Below are positions 34,333 to 43,266 of a stretch of 64,000 nt of DNA, piece after piece. Where the stretch lies: assembly GCA_030625815.1 (NCBI GenBank), contig DAOUQF010000006.1:1-64000 (forward strand). The letters are read 5' to 3'. This DNA comes from Eubacteriales bacterium. GTDB lineage: Bacteria; Bacillota; Clostridia; Tissierellales; GPF-1. A program made the translations under genes and the position numbers. The notes beneath the pieces were generated by a model. It had not been told where the DNA came from. It was given only the letters and a program-made list of their open reading frames with translations, and did no database searches. Position 1 is the first letter of the stretch, and the number at the start of each line of letters is the position of its first letter.

Positions 34333-36126
34333 ATGAAGAAACGATATTATCCAACAGGAAATGAATATATCGCTTTGCCAACCATCGCAGAGAATGGCGC
34401 CATTGAAAGTATCAATTACTTATCTATGAGAGACCGCGGCGTGATAGAAATCACGGGCGAACCATTTTTAACCCCAGTCATTATAGTGGACGGGGAAGTT
34501 GTGCCCATGGATAAACTGGCATGGGAATGGGAATCATACTGGATTCCAACCTTTAGAGTCGAAAGCAACGGCGTACGCATTTGTGGAAAATACGTTGCGC
34601 CGCAACATACAAAAGGATTTTTTCTTCGAATCGAAATAGAAGCAGAAGGCGTAACGCCTGAAGTGATGATTGGTGTCAATGGTCACTTTGGCGAAGTCCT
34701 CCACAGCATTAATGAAAGCAAGCCAGTTGAAGGAACCCGTGAAGTCTATCACAGCTTATGGAATCAAGGTCTGGTCTTTGATTTTCGAACGGGAGTGACG
34801 AAGTTTTCCTTTGGATTTTTAACGGAGGGTGGCTTTGATCAGCAGGAGTGGAGAGAGGAAGAAACGGCCTTTTCCCTTCAAAAGAAGGTGCAGTGGAAGT
34901 CGGGCAAATCGGGCTTGACAGGCAGGGTGGATTTATTTATGGGCATCGGATTGGAAGAAGTAGGCGCGGTGACTCAAGCCATTCATATGCAACGAGAGAC
35001 GGGCGATTATCTCCATAAACAATTAAAGGATTGGCTGGACGAGCGAACCTTGTACTTGTATAACGATCATTTGAATCAAATATTGAATGTGAATCAGTTT
35101 TTCAATTACTTTTATGCAACGGGGAAAACCTTGGATACAGAGGAACGAATACTTTGCACTTCGAGAAGCCCGCGGTATTATGTCAGTGCCGCTTATTGGG
35201 ATCGCGATAGTTTGATTTGGAGTTTTCCAGCCCTGCTGTTAACCGAACCGGAAACGGCGAGAGAGGCGCTTGAATATATTTTTACGCGCCAGATCAAGAA
35301 CATTGGTATTCATAGCCGATATATCGATGGAACCGTTTTGGAACCGGGATTTGAAATGGATGAACTATGCGCACCACTTTTGGCTTTGGAGCAGTACCTA
35401 GAGACAACGGGCGATTGGACATTTTTAGAAGAACCAATGGTGAAAAAGGGATTGGAGCTCATTTGGAAACGAATGATGAGCTGGAAGCACAAAAAGATTG
35501 ATCTTTTTGGTACCTTTCTGATGCCGACGGATGATATGCGAGTGTACCCCTACCTCACCTATAACAATGTTTTGGTATGGAAAGCACTCAAGATTTTCGA
35601 AGTGATTGATAGGAAACTTCATATTGATTTAAGGTCTGCGGGTATTTTGGCTGAGCAGGTGAAGCGGGCGATTTGGGATCATTTGGTCATTGAAGTAGAT
35701 GGAAAGAATATTTTCTGCTGGAGCGCTGACTTGGAAGGACAGACAGACTTTTACGATGAGCCACCGGGAAGTTTAACCCTGTTCGCTCATTATGGATTTG
35801 TAGAAAAATCAAACGAAGTATATAGAAATACCATGGCGCGGCTCTATTCGCCAGCCTTTGAACATTACTTTGACAACTCGGCTTTTCAGGAACTGGGATG
35901 TTCCCATGCGGATCATCCGTGGATTCTAAGCGTGTGCAATAGCTTGTTGAACGGCCGTAAAGAAGAAGCGCTCGATATGTTGATGCGTACAGAGATGGAT
36001 AATTATATCGCATGCGAAAGTATTGATGAGGAAACGGGCGAGTGGGTAACGGGCGCTCATTTTGCGACCTGCGCAGGATTCTTGGTTCATGCGTTGGCAG
36101 CAGCTGGAAGGGATGAGAACAAATGA
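34333..36126 (+). CDS. (alpha/alpha)6-barrel glycosidase-like protein
   Basis: 597 residues, no signal peptide, so cytoplasmic. The first ~250 residues are beta-rich; the rest is helical and resembles six-hairpin glycosidases (GH15/GH125/debranching-enzyme type). YYVSAAYWDRDSLIWSFPAL resembles the WGRD segment of amylo-1,6-glucosidase-like enzymes. EMDELCAPLLALEQYLETTG and the late CESIDEETGEWVTG are candidate acidic catalytic segments. I cannot assign a GH family. It overlaps the next gene by four bases (ATGA). Probable role: trimming the imported oligosaccharide. Confidence 0.65.
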   Translation: MKKRYYPTGNEYIALPTIAENGAIESINYLSMRDRGVIEITGEPFLTPVIIVDGEVVPMDKLAWEWESYWIPTFRVESNGVRICGKYVAPQHTKGFFLRIEIEAEGVTPEVMIGVNGHFGEVLHSINESKPVEGTREVYHSLWNQGLVFDFRTGVTKFSFGFLTEGGFDQQEWREEETAFSLQKKVQWKSGKSGLTGRVDLFMGIGLEEVGAVTQAIHMQRETGDYLHKQLKDWLDERTLYLYNDHLNQILNVNQFFNYFYATGKTLDTEERILCTSRSPRYYVSAAYWDRDSLIWSFPALLLTEPETAREALEYIFTRQIKNIGIHSRYIDGTVLEPGFEMDELCAPLLALEQYLETTGDWTFLEEPMVKKGLELIWKRMMSWKHKKIDLFGTFLMPTDDMRVYPYLTYNNVLVWKALKIFEVIDRKLHIDLRSAGILAEQVKRAIWDHLVIEVDGKNIFCWSADLEGQTDFYDEPPGSLTLFAHYGFVEKSNEVYRNTMARLYSPAFEHYFDNSAFQELGCSHADHPWILSVCNSLLNGRKEEALDMLMRTEMDNYIACESIDEETGEWVTGAHFATCAGFLVHALAAAGRDENK

Positions 36127-37976
36127 GATACCCAGGTTTAGGCATTATTGGCTGCGGAAAATTAGCGGGCATGTACGGGGTGAATGAAGGAATTATCGAT
36201 GGGAAAGGGACTGGAGTGAGGCACCTTTTCTATGATGGATTTGATTTGGATCTGGTCCATAGTGCTGTTACATTGATCAAGGACGGCGATACCATTTACT
36301 ACGGCAATCGAGTAGAGAAAAAGACAGGCCACCCGATTCACTTGAAGCCTGTTGAAAGCAAAACGGAAGAGGGATTTTGCTTTACAGATCGTTTTGAAAC
36401 GACTAAGTTGAGTAAAATTGACCGAGGATTTGGCTTTGGTGAGAGTTGTTTGGGATTTCAATGTGAGATCAAAGACGAACGGGATCAGGAACGTGAAATC
36501 GAAGTATATGCCTATGTTTTGCTTCGACCACAACCGCGGATGATGGTGGCTAAAAGAGCGAGCCAAGTTATTGCGGTTGGAGAACATAGTGCCATTGGAA
36601 TTGACGCGGAAAATTGTGATTTGGTAACCCTGGTTGAAGAGGGACCAACAGGTTTTATCTACCGGTTAACGAGTGCTCTTTTGTACGAAGAAGGAAATGA
36701 TGCGTCGATTGAACCGCGCGATGATTCTTTGACAGGGATTTTATTGGGGAAACGGATGACCTTGCCAGCGATGGGATCTGTTTCTTTTGAGTGGAAGATG
36801 CAGTTTGAGCGAACGGAAGAAGAATTAGAAGTGGCGCTGAATTCATGTAATGATATAAAGACGCAGGCCAGAATGTATTGGGATGCGTTTATTCAGCAAG
36901 GGAATTGTCGGGTTGATCCGATGCATGAAGCGCAAGAGAGAATCAATCGAATTGCTATTAAAAGCGCGATGATTGGTGGATTTGTGCCTGCTGATCTCAC
37001 CGGACATTATTACTCCGATGGGATGCCGAGTTACTATGCGAGAGACTCGATGATGGTAGCCCGCGCCTTTCTTTTGGCCGGGCATTATCGGGAAGCAAAA
37101 GAAATTTTAATTTATTTAGTCAATCGAAAAAGAAAAATGAGCGGTGAGTTCTATCAGCGTTATAATGGTAAAGGGAATCCTTCCGAAGGCGCGAATAATA
37201 ATGTTTTCCATCAACTGGATTCTATTGGATATTTTGCCCGCAATTTACGAGAATATGAGCGAATGACGGGAGAACGGTTGATGGAAGAATCCGATTTAAA
37301 AGGGCTCTTGCATGCTTTATTGACTTGTGAGAAAAAACAAGGCATGGTGGGACCGGAAGGTGGCGTCAATGAAGGGGTATTTGGTCCTGCATTTATTACG
37401 TCCTCAAATATGTTTATCTATGGTGGTGTGCAGGCGGCCATGGAGATGATAGAAGATGATGTTTATAATGAATCACTAAAAAATCTAAACAAAGAGATCT
37501 TGCGGGGCGTTGAATCAACCTATCTTGCAGGCGAAGGCTATCAATATGGATATGTATCACATCATGATGATTTGGTGAAGAAGTATGATACACCTCAATA
37601 TTTTGGATTGCTTTACGGGTTTGAAGATACGGAGAATATGAGGGCGACCCATCAGAATTTGTTGCAGCACGCAGCCTTCTTTGAAGATGGAATCGGATAT
37701 AGTGAACAAGAATATCATCATGGCCCTTGGATTTTTAATACAGGGGCATGTGCGCAATATGCGCATCTTATCGGAGATTTAGAAACCTATACCCGAAAAC
37801 TTGCATGGATCAGCGACCATGGGAATGCTTATGGATTAATGCCGGAGGCAGTCAGTGGGGACGATGAAACACAATGTTATATCAATCCTTTGATTTGGGC
37901 GTGTGCGGAGTATGTATCGACTTGTCATATCAAAAAAATCGAGGAGAAACAGGATGGAAAAATTGGAAATCAATGA
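36123..37976 (+). CDS. second (alpha/alpha)6-barrel glycosidase-like protein
   Basis: 617 residues, cytoplasmic, organised like the preceding protein: a beta-rich N-terminal domain (about 1-260), then an alpha-hairpin barrel. Visible are GMPSYYARDSMMVARAFLLA, EFYQRYNGKGNPSEGANNNV and a C-terminal GLMPEAVSGDDETQCYINPL that resembles the GH15 general-base region (PEE...plaWshA). The two proteins are not close duplicates but share the ARDS/DRDS barrel motif. Activity is inferred from fold and operon only. Confidence 0.6.
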   Translation: MRYPGLGIIGCGKLAGMYGVNEGIIDGKGTGVRHLFYDGFDLDLVHSAVTLIKDGDTIYYGNRVEKKTGHPIHLKPVESKTEEGFCFTDRFETTKLSKIDRGFGFGESCLGFQCEIKDERDQEREIEVYAYVLLRPQPRMMVAKRASQVIAVGEHSAIGIDAENCDLVTLVEEGPTGFIYRLTSALLYEEGNDASIEPRDDSLTGILLGKRMTLPAMGSVSFEWKMQFERTEEELEVALNSCNDIKTQARMYWDAFIQQGNCRVDPMHEAQERINRIAIKSAMIGGFVPADLTGHYYSDGMPSYYARDSMMVARAFLLAGHYREAKEILIYLVNRKRKMSGEFYQRYNGKGNPSEGANNNVFHQLDSIGYFARNLREYERMTGERLMEESDLKGLLHALLTCEKKQGMVGPEGGVNEGVFGPAFITSSNMFIYGGVQAAMEMIEDDVYNESLKNLNKEILRGVESTYLAGEGYQYGYVSHHDDLVKKYDTPQYFGLLYGFEDTENMRATHQNLLQHAAFFEDGIGYSEQEYHHGPWIFNTGACAQYAHLIGDLETYTRKLAWISDHGNAYGLMPEAVSGDDETQCYINPLIWACAEYVSTCHIKKIEEKQDGKIGNQ

Positions 37977-40900
37977 TCTTTATCGTGGACATGCATTTAT
38001 TGAAACAGAACAATGGAACGATCTTCGCCAATTGGTAGAGGATCGTTCTTGTGCCGAATTTGTGAATTCCAATCTTATAAATCAAGGGATCACGGTGTAT
38101 CTGGCAGCGCTCTATGCGAGTGCGACTATGGATGCAACGGTGTTGGAAGACGTAAATATTGGACGGATGGTGGACGCGTTAGTGAAAGAAGCGATGGAGC
38201 CAACAAGAGCCGTTTGTTTTGATGACGCCATAAGCCATCATACCTCAACCCTTGGATTGATCTATGGAAGTTTGCGGAACGCCAATTTGTTTTTAAAGCG
38301 AGATGATATTCGAAAAACGATTCGTGAGATTCGCAGCTTTGTCTTTCAACATTTGATTTCAGGCGTCACTTTGGCAGCTGATACAAGAAAAGAAGCACTT
38401 CGATTTGACATGCTCTTGGCCTGTGTGCCTTTTGGACTTTTTGAACCAGAGGATCTTGTGTTGGTTGAAGCTGTGAAGGTGTTGAATCAATGTGTATTGG
38501 AGGCTGGCGTTTCCAGTCAGGAACGATTGCTGTTAGCTTGGTATTATGTCGAGCAGGGAAGTTTTCAACGGGCGAGAGAATTGCTGTTTGCATCTCCTTC
38601 TGAAGAAGGCTTATATGTCATTGTTTCTATGAAGTTGGAGGCCCGCGGACAGCTTGAATCAAGCTTTATCCTGCATCGGCCTGCAGGGAATGGGAATCGC
38701 TATGAACCGTGCTTTGAGGAGCGCTCGCCGCTTCAGCCAATGGAAGGCGATGGAATCGTCATTCAAGCGATTGCGGTACCGTTAGATGAGTTGAATCCTG
38801 TTGTGCTCCATTGGAATGGAGAAGCGGTAACAGGCAAGATTTTGGAGGACGGATGGCGCTTTGAGATTTCACCGCAGGCGGCGAATCAGGTTTGTGAATA
38901 TTATTTGTCATTTGAAAAGCATCCGGAGGTTCAGACGGAAGAATTTTGCGTGCAAATTGGCGAGAAGCAATGGCTGAAAACTTTAGATACAATTTTGACA
39001 AACGAATCAGATAGATGCTACATAGGAGATGGGATTCGTTTTATAGTGAATCTTCATATCTATGGGCTGGAATGGTCGATCGAAAAGGAAGAGATATCTT
39101 GGAGTGGATTCAATCGGTATAAAGGCACCCATCGCGATAGTATGAGACAACACACCTTTGAAATTACGGCAGATCCGTTTTCATTTGTCTTCTCTGAATA
39201 TGGAGAAGAGCGGATGAGGTCTGCGAAAGAGGGAGGCGTATGCCTCCATCTGGTTGACGGCGAAGTGGTGGGAGCGGAACTTGCTCTTGAATTGACTGAT
39301 GAGAAGATTTATGGCTTGGGCGAACGCTATAATGCACTCAATCAACGCAGTGAGTTTGTCGATCAGTTTGTCTACAATCAATACAAGGGTCAGGGGTTGC
39401 GCACCTATATGCCGATGCCGATACTCTATACAACGGCCGGATACGGCATGCGCATTAAAACGGATCATTATTCTTGGGTTGATTGCGGGAAGCAATCGGA
39501 AAACACGTTGCGCCTTGGCGTGGAAGCGGATGTCATGGAAGGGACTGTGGTTACAGGTTCGATTCAAGAGCAGGTAAGAACAATTAATCAAAAGAATGCA
39601 ATAGCCGAGATGGTGCCGAGATGGGTCTTGGGACCGTGGATGTCCAGCAATAATTGGGACAGCGAGGCTGAGGTTCGTGCACAGGTAGAGTTAACGAAGA
39701 AACATGGAATTCCAGCGACTGTAATGGTGATTGAGGCATGGAGTGATGAAGCTACTTTTTATATCTTCAATGATGCGATTTACGAAGAAAAGAAAGATGG
39801 TGGAATACTCGCATATGATGACTTTGCTTTTCCAGAATGGGGACGCTGGCCGGATCCAAAGGGTTTGGTGAATTACCTGCATAAAAATGATCTCAAATGC
39901 ATGCTGTGGCAAATTCCTGTAATCAAACAGATTACAAGCCTTCAACATCGTCAAAAAATGATGGATGAAGCTCATTTTATCAAACAGGGATTTTGTGTGA
40001 AGAATGCGGATGGGAGTCCTTATCGGATACCGGAAGGCTGGTTCAAAGATAGTTTACTCATGGATTTCAGCAATGAAGAGGCAAAGAAATGGTGGTTCGC
40101 GCAACGGCAGTATCTGATTGATGACTTGAAAGTCGATGGATTCAAAACCGATGGTGGCGAATTTGTCTTTGGATATGACTTGCAGTTTGCGGACGGACGG
40201 ACCGGGCGTGAGATGCGCAATGCTTATCCCAATGACTATGTGGAAAGCTATTACCAGTTTGCCCAACAGAATCAGGGGATTACATTTTCTCGCGCAGGAT
40301 ATACGGGAGCGCAGCGCTTCCCTGCTCACTGGGCGGGCGATGAGCGTTCTACCTTTGGCGCTTTTCGAAGGAGCTTGCTGGCAGGCTTATCCGCAGGGTT
40401 GTCTGGTGTAATCTTTTGGGGCTGGGACTTGGGCGGATTCAGTGGAGACGTGCCGACGGCTGAACTATTTATCCGTTCAACACAGATGGCTGCATTTTGT
40501 CCAATCATGCAATACCATGCCGAGAGCAAGGCAGAATTAAATCAGGATCGCACGCCGTGGAATATCGCTGAGCGATCGGGCAACGATCGGGCGATTTCAG
40601 TGTACCGTTACTTTGCGAACTTGCGTATGAGCTTGTTGCCGTATATCGAAGAAGAATCAAAAGTTGCCGTGGCGACAGGCGAACCGCTGATGAGGCCGCT
40701 CGTACTGGATTATGAGGATGATCCAAACACCCATGAAATTTGGGATGAATATCTGTTTGGCCGCAGTTTGCTGGTTGCACCGATTGTAGAGGAAGGTGCA
40801 AGAAGCCGTTCGGTTTACCTGCCGAAAGGACGATGGCTTGAGCTTTTTGACGACAGATGGTACGAAGGCGGACAATGGATTGATGTTAAGGTTCCATTGG

Positions 40901-41139
40901 AACGGATTCCTGTCTTTGTAAAAGAAAATACGGTGCTCCGATTGAACATGCCAGAATCGTTAATACTGGGCGATCCGATGCCATCAGATCCATACCGATT
41001 GGATAACCTTGTGCATTATGTGATTGGAGTGAAGGCGGCAAGGGAAATGGAATTGAAGAGTAGTCGGTCCAGTGAGAAAATTGTGGTTCAGATGATGAAT
41101 GGATCCGGATGGGAACTAGCTTCAAGTTGGAAGGAATGA
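37954..41139 (+). CDS. GH31 family alpha-glucosidase/alpha-xylosidase with extra N-terminal helical domain
   Basis: 1061 residues. A ~210-residue all-helical N-terminal domain, unusual for GH31, precedes the beta-sandwich and TIM barrel. The catalytic nucleophile is Asp733 in FKTDGGEFVFG and the acid/base is Asp796 in WAGDERSTFGAF. Sugar-binding AHWAGDE and IFWGWDLGGFSGD are conserved. Family members cleave terminal alpha-glucosyl or alpha-xylosyl units. GAGGAGAAACAGG precedes the ATG at 37954, 22 bases inside the previous gene. The N-terminal segment may recruit another enzyme or bind substrate. Confidence 0.85.
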   Translation: MEKLEINDLYRGHAFIETEQWNDLRQLVEDRSCAEFVNSNLINQGITVYLAALYASATMDATVLEDVNIGRMVDALVKEAMEPTRAVCFDDAISHHTSTLGLIYGSLRNANLFLKRDDIRKTIREIRSFVFQHLISGVTLAADTRKEALRFDMLLACVPFGLFEPEDLVLVEAVKVLNQCVLEAGVSSQERLLLAWYYVEQGSFQRARELLFASPSEEGLYVIVSMKLEARGQLESSFILHRPAGNGNRYEPCFEERSPLQPMEGDGIVIQAIAVPLDELNPVVLHWNGEAVTGKILEDGWRFEISPQAANQVCEYYLSFEKHPEVQTEEFCVQIGEKQWLKTLDTILTNESDRCYIGDGIRFIVNLHIYGLEWSIEKEEISWSGFNRYKGTHRDSMRQHTFEITADPFSFVFSEYGEERMRSAKEGGVCLHLVDGEVVGAELALELTDEKIYGLGERYNALNQRSEFVDQFVYNQYKGQGLRTYMPMPILYTTAGYGMRIKTDHYSWVDCGKQSENTLRLGVEADVMEGTVVTGSIQEQVRTINQKNAIAEMVPRWVLGPWMSSNNWDSEAEVRAQVELTKKHGIPATVMVIEAWSDEATFYIFNDAIYEEKKDGGILAYDDFAFPEWGRWPDPKGLVNYLHKNDLKCMLWQIPVIKQITSLQHRQKMMDEAHFIKQGFCVKNADGSPYRIPEGWFKDSLLMDFSNEEAKKWWFAQRQYLIDDLKVDGFKTDGGEFVFGYDLQFADGRTGREMRNAYPNDYVESYYQFAQQNQGITFSRAGYTGAQRFPAHWAGDERSTFGAFRRSLLAGLSAGLSGVIFWGWDLGGFSGDVPTAELFIRSTQMAAFCPIMQYHAESKAELNQDRTPWNIAERSGNDRAISVYRYFANLRMSLLPYIEEESKVAVATGEPLMRPLVLDYEDDPNTHEIWDEYLFGRSLLVAPIVEEGARSRSVYLPKGRWLELFDDRWYEGGQWIDVKVPLERIPVFVKENTVLRLNMPESLILGDPMPSDPYRLDNLVHYVIGVKAAREMELKSSRSSEKIVVQMMNGSGWELASSWKE

Positions 41140-41160
41140 CAAGAATATGTGTGAAAATAA

Positions 41161-41200
41161 GGGAGTAAGACTTATAATCTTAAGTTTTACTCTCTTTTTT
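41161..41200 (+). terminator. terminator of the oligosaccharide operon
   Basis: Imperfect stem GAGTAAGACTT/AAGTTTTACTC followed by a T-run. Confidence 0.75.
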
Positions 41201-41276
41201 TGCGAGTTTAGACTTTTGTCTAAGGTTGAATAGGCATAAGAAAAGAAGAAAATACATACAGTTAGCTGTGAAAGCG

Positions 41277-41298
41277 ATTTCCGGAGAGTTCTGGAAAT
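41277..41298. promoter_or_regulatory. dyad upstream of the FGGY operon
   Basis: ATTTCCGGA, four bases, TCTGGAAAT: nine-base arms with one mismatch. Possible regulator-binding site. Confidence 0.45.
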
Positions 41299-41301
41299 TC
41301 T

Positions 41302-41389
41302 ATTGCTTATACGAAGGGATAAGGCTGATAAGCAATGAGTGTGATTTTGCCTTTTGGTTTATAGATGTTTTCGGGCATATGTTTATAAT
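41302..41389 (+). promoter_or_regulatory. putative activator site and promoter of the FGGY operon
   Basis: A second dyad, ATTGCTTAT (41302-41310) and ATAAGCAAT (41328-41336), has perfect nine-base arms. A perfect TATAAT occurs at 41384-41389, but the -35 position (41361-41366, ATAGAT) is poor. A weak -35 with dyads about 60-120 bp upstream fits an activator-dependent promoter. The nearby GAF-LuxR protein is the candidate. Confidence 0.45.
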
Positions 41390-41432
41390 GGAAGTAGGCG
41401 GAAACGTCAATAAATGAAAGAAGGAGATAAGT

Positions 41433-42458
41433 ATGGATTTTACAACATTGATTTTCGCATTTTTTGCCGGTATTTTTGCTTCAGCAATTGGACCACTCAT
41501 GACCTTTGTTTTTTGTGGAATTTTTGGAATCGTCGGTGTTGCTGCCGTAGCGGCTGGTGTACAAGTTGACATCTTGGGAACCTTTGCTTTCGGAATTTGG
41601 TTTGGACCGCATGTGGCCTTTGCCGGTGCTGTCGCAGCCTTGTCGTATGCACAAAAACGTGGGTATATCGAATCGGGGCGAGACATTACCTTGCCAATGA
41701 TGAATATGAAAAAACCCGATGTTTTGATTGTTGGCGGACTTTTTGGAGCCATGGGCTATGTAACAAATTTCTTGATTGGGTTGGCTTTGCCGGGAAAAAT
41801 TGATACCATTGCCGCTTCAATCATGATTACATCGGTTTTTGCAAAACTGATCTTCGACAATAGCGGACTATTTGGCAAAGTTGACGCGGAAGATAAAAAA
41901 CTTGGTGGCCGTTACAGTATTTTTGCAAAGAATAACTGGGTTCCATGGATGGCGACGCCGCCGATGTTATTAACGCTTGCTTTAGGGATTGGCGGATTGT
42001 CAGCTTACACCGTGAAACTATTGTTAGACACGTCGATTGCAGGCTTGGCAGCACCGTTGATGTTTTTGATCTGTGCGGTACCGCTTGCTCTATTCTATGT
42101 TGGGTTGCCGGTTCCAGTAACGCATCATATTGCAATTGGAGCAGGATACGCTGTTTTTGCCAGCGGCGGAAACCTGTTCTGGGGTTTTGCGGGAGCGATC
42201 ATTGGTGCCTTTTTCGGTGAGTTTTTCGCGCGACTTTGGTTGGTCTATGGGAAAACACATATCGACCCACCTGCATGCTCTGTTGCAATAACTTCTTTGC
42301 TGATGCTAGGAATTTTACCGGCACTGAATTTTTATGAAATTGATCCAATGATTACACCGAGTGTGATTGTGGCAGCGGCAGTTGTTTATTCTGTATACAG
42401 CTACGGTCAATTGGAAAAACATGCAAAGCAAGAAGACAAAGTTGCAGTTAATCAGTAA
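41433..42458 (+). CDS. multi-pass membrane protein of unknown function, probable transporter
   Basis: 341 residues, eight to ten predicted helices rich in Gly/Ala (FFAGIFASAIGPLMTFVFCG, IAIGAGYAVFASGGNLFWGF) and a central hydrophilic loop (FGKVDAEDKKLGGRYS). AAGGAGATAAGT precedes the start. It is first in an operon with two SDR-like genes, a transglutaminase-like gene and an FGGY kinase, so uptake of the polyol, sugar or glycoside handled there is the simplest inference. I do not recognise a characterised family. Confidence 0.7.
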   Translation: MDFTTLIFAFFAGIFASAIGPLMTFVFCGIFGIVGVAAVAAGVQVDILGTFAFGIWFGPHVAFAGAVAALSYAQKRGYIESGRDITLPMMNMKKPDVLIVGGLFGAMGYVTNFLIGLALPGKIDTIAASIMITSVFAKLIFDNSGLFGKVDAEDKKLGGRYSIFAKNNWVPWMATPPMLLTLALGIGGLSAYTVKLLLDTSIAGLAAPLMFLICAVPLALFYVGLPVPVTHHIAIGAGYAVFASGGNLFWGFAGAIIGAFFGEFFARLWLVYGKTHIDPPACSVAITSLLMLGILPALNFYEIDPMITPSVIVAAAVVYSVYSYGQLEKHAKQEDKVAVNQ

Positions 42459-42476
42459 GAATGAAGGAGCAGTCAG

Positions 42477-43262
42477 ATGAGGAACGAATATCAGCCTTTG
42501 AAAGACAAGGTGACCTTAGTTACGGGTGCCGGGGGTGGAATCGGACAGAGAATAGCTTATGAATTTGCGCAATTGGGTTCGCTGGTTTATCTCTGTGACA
42601 TTAGCGATACACAAGAATTGGCAAATGAGATTTTCGAGCAGGTAGGTGGAGTGAAACCGATGTCGGTGATTTGCAATCTATCGAAGAAACAAGAAATTGT
42701 TGAAATGATGGATCGAATCAGGCAAGAAAATCAGGGCGTGGATATTTTGGTTAACAATGCGGCGATTAAGGGACCAGAAGGGGAACACAGCTTTCCTGAG
42801 ATGAGTTACGAAGGCTTTAAATTAACGATTGATATCGATTTATCAGCAGCGGTTTATCTGTCTTTGCTGTCATTTCCGCATATGAAAGAGCAGCAATGGG
42901 GCCGAATCTTATTTACTGCAGCACCATTATCGTCATCGGGGATTCCGGCGCCGTATCTGGCGGGTAAAGCGGGTTTCCTTGGCCTTTCGAAACATATGGC
43001 TTCGGTAGGGAAAGACGACAATATTAAAACATTGGCGCTGGCACTGCGACATACACAAACTCCAATGATTCGACGAGTTATTGCAAGCAAGGGAATTGAT
43101 GTGGAAGAAGGATTGCGGAAAATGAATGCGAAATCTTTGACGGGGAGAATGACCACCCCGGAAGAAATTGCAAAACTATATGCATATTTTGCAGTTGCGG
43201 AAAACCCAGAGATCACCGGTGTATCGCTTTTGTCGGACGGTGGAATTACATACTTACGGTAA
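42477..43262 (+). CDS. SDR family NAD(P)-dependent oxidoreductase
   Basis: 261 residues, classical short-chain dehydrogenase. Nucleotide-binding TGAGGGIGQRIA, then NNAA (ILVNNAAIKGPE), the Ser region AAPLSSSGIPAP, and the catalytic YLAGK. The C-terminal GVSLLSDGGITYL matches the family end. It probably oxidises a polyol or sugar alcohol before or after phosphorylation by the operon's FGGY kinase. Its stop codon is part of the next gene's ribosome binding site. Confidence 0.93.
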   Translation: MRNEYQPLKDKVTLVTGAGGGIGQRIAYEFAQLGSLVYLCDISDTQELANEIFEQVGGVKPMSVICNLSKKQEIVEMMDRIRQENQGVDILVNNAAIKGPEGEHSFPEMSYEGFKLTIDIDLSAAVYLSLLSFPHMKEQQWGRILFTAAPLSSSGIPAPYLAGKAGFLGLSKHMASVGKDDNIKTLALALRHTQTPMIRRVIASKGIDVEEGLRKMNAKSLTGRMTTPEEIAKLYAYFAVAENPEITGVSLLSDGGITYLR

Positions 43263-43266
43263 GGAG

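Noticed and set aside
37903-37953. N-terminal extension of the GH31 protein
   Set aside because: It lies inside the previous gene and lacks a ribosome binding site; the ATG at 37954 has a good one.
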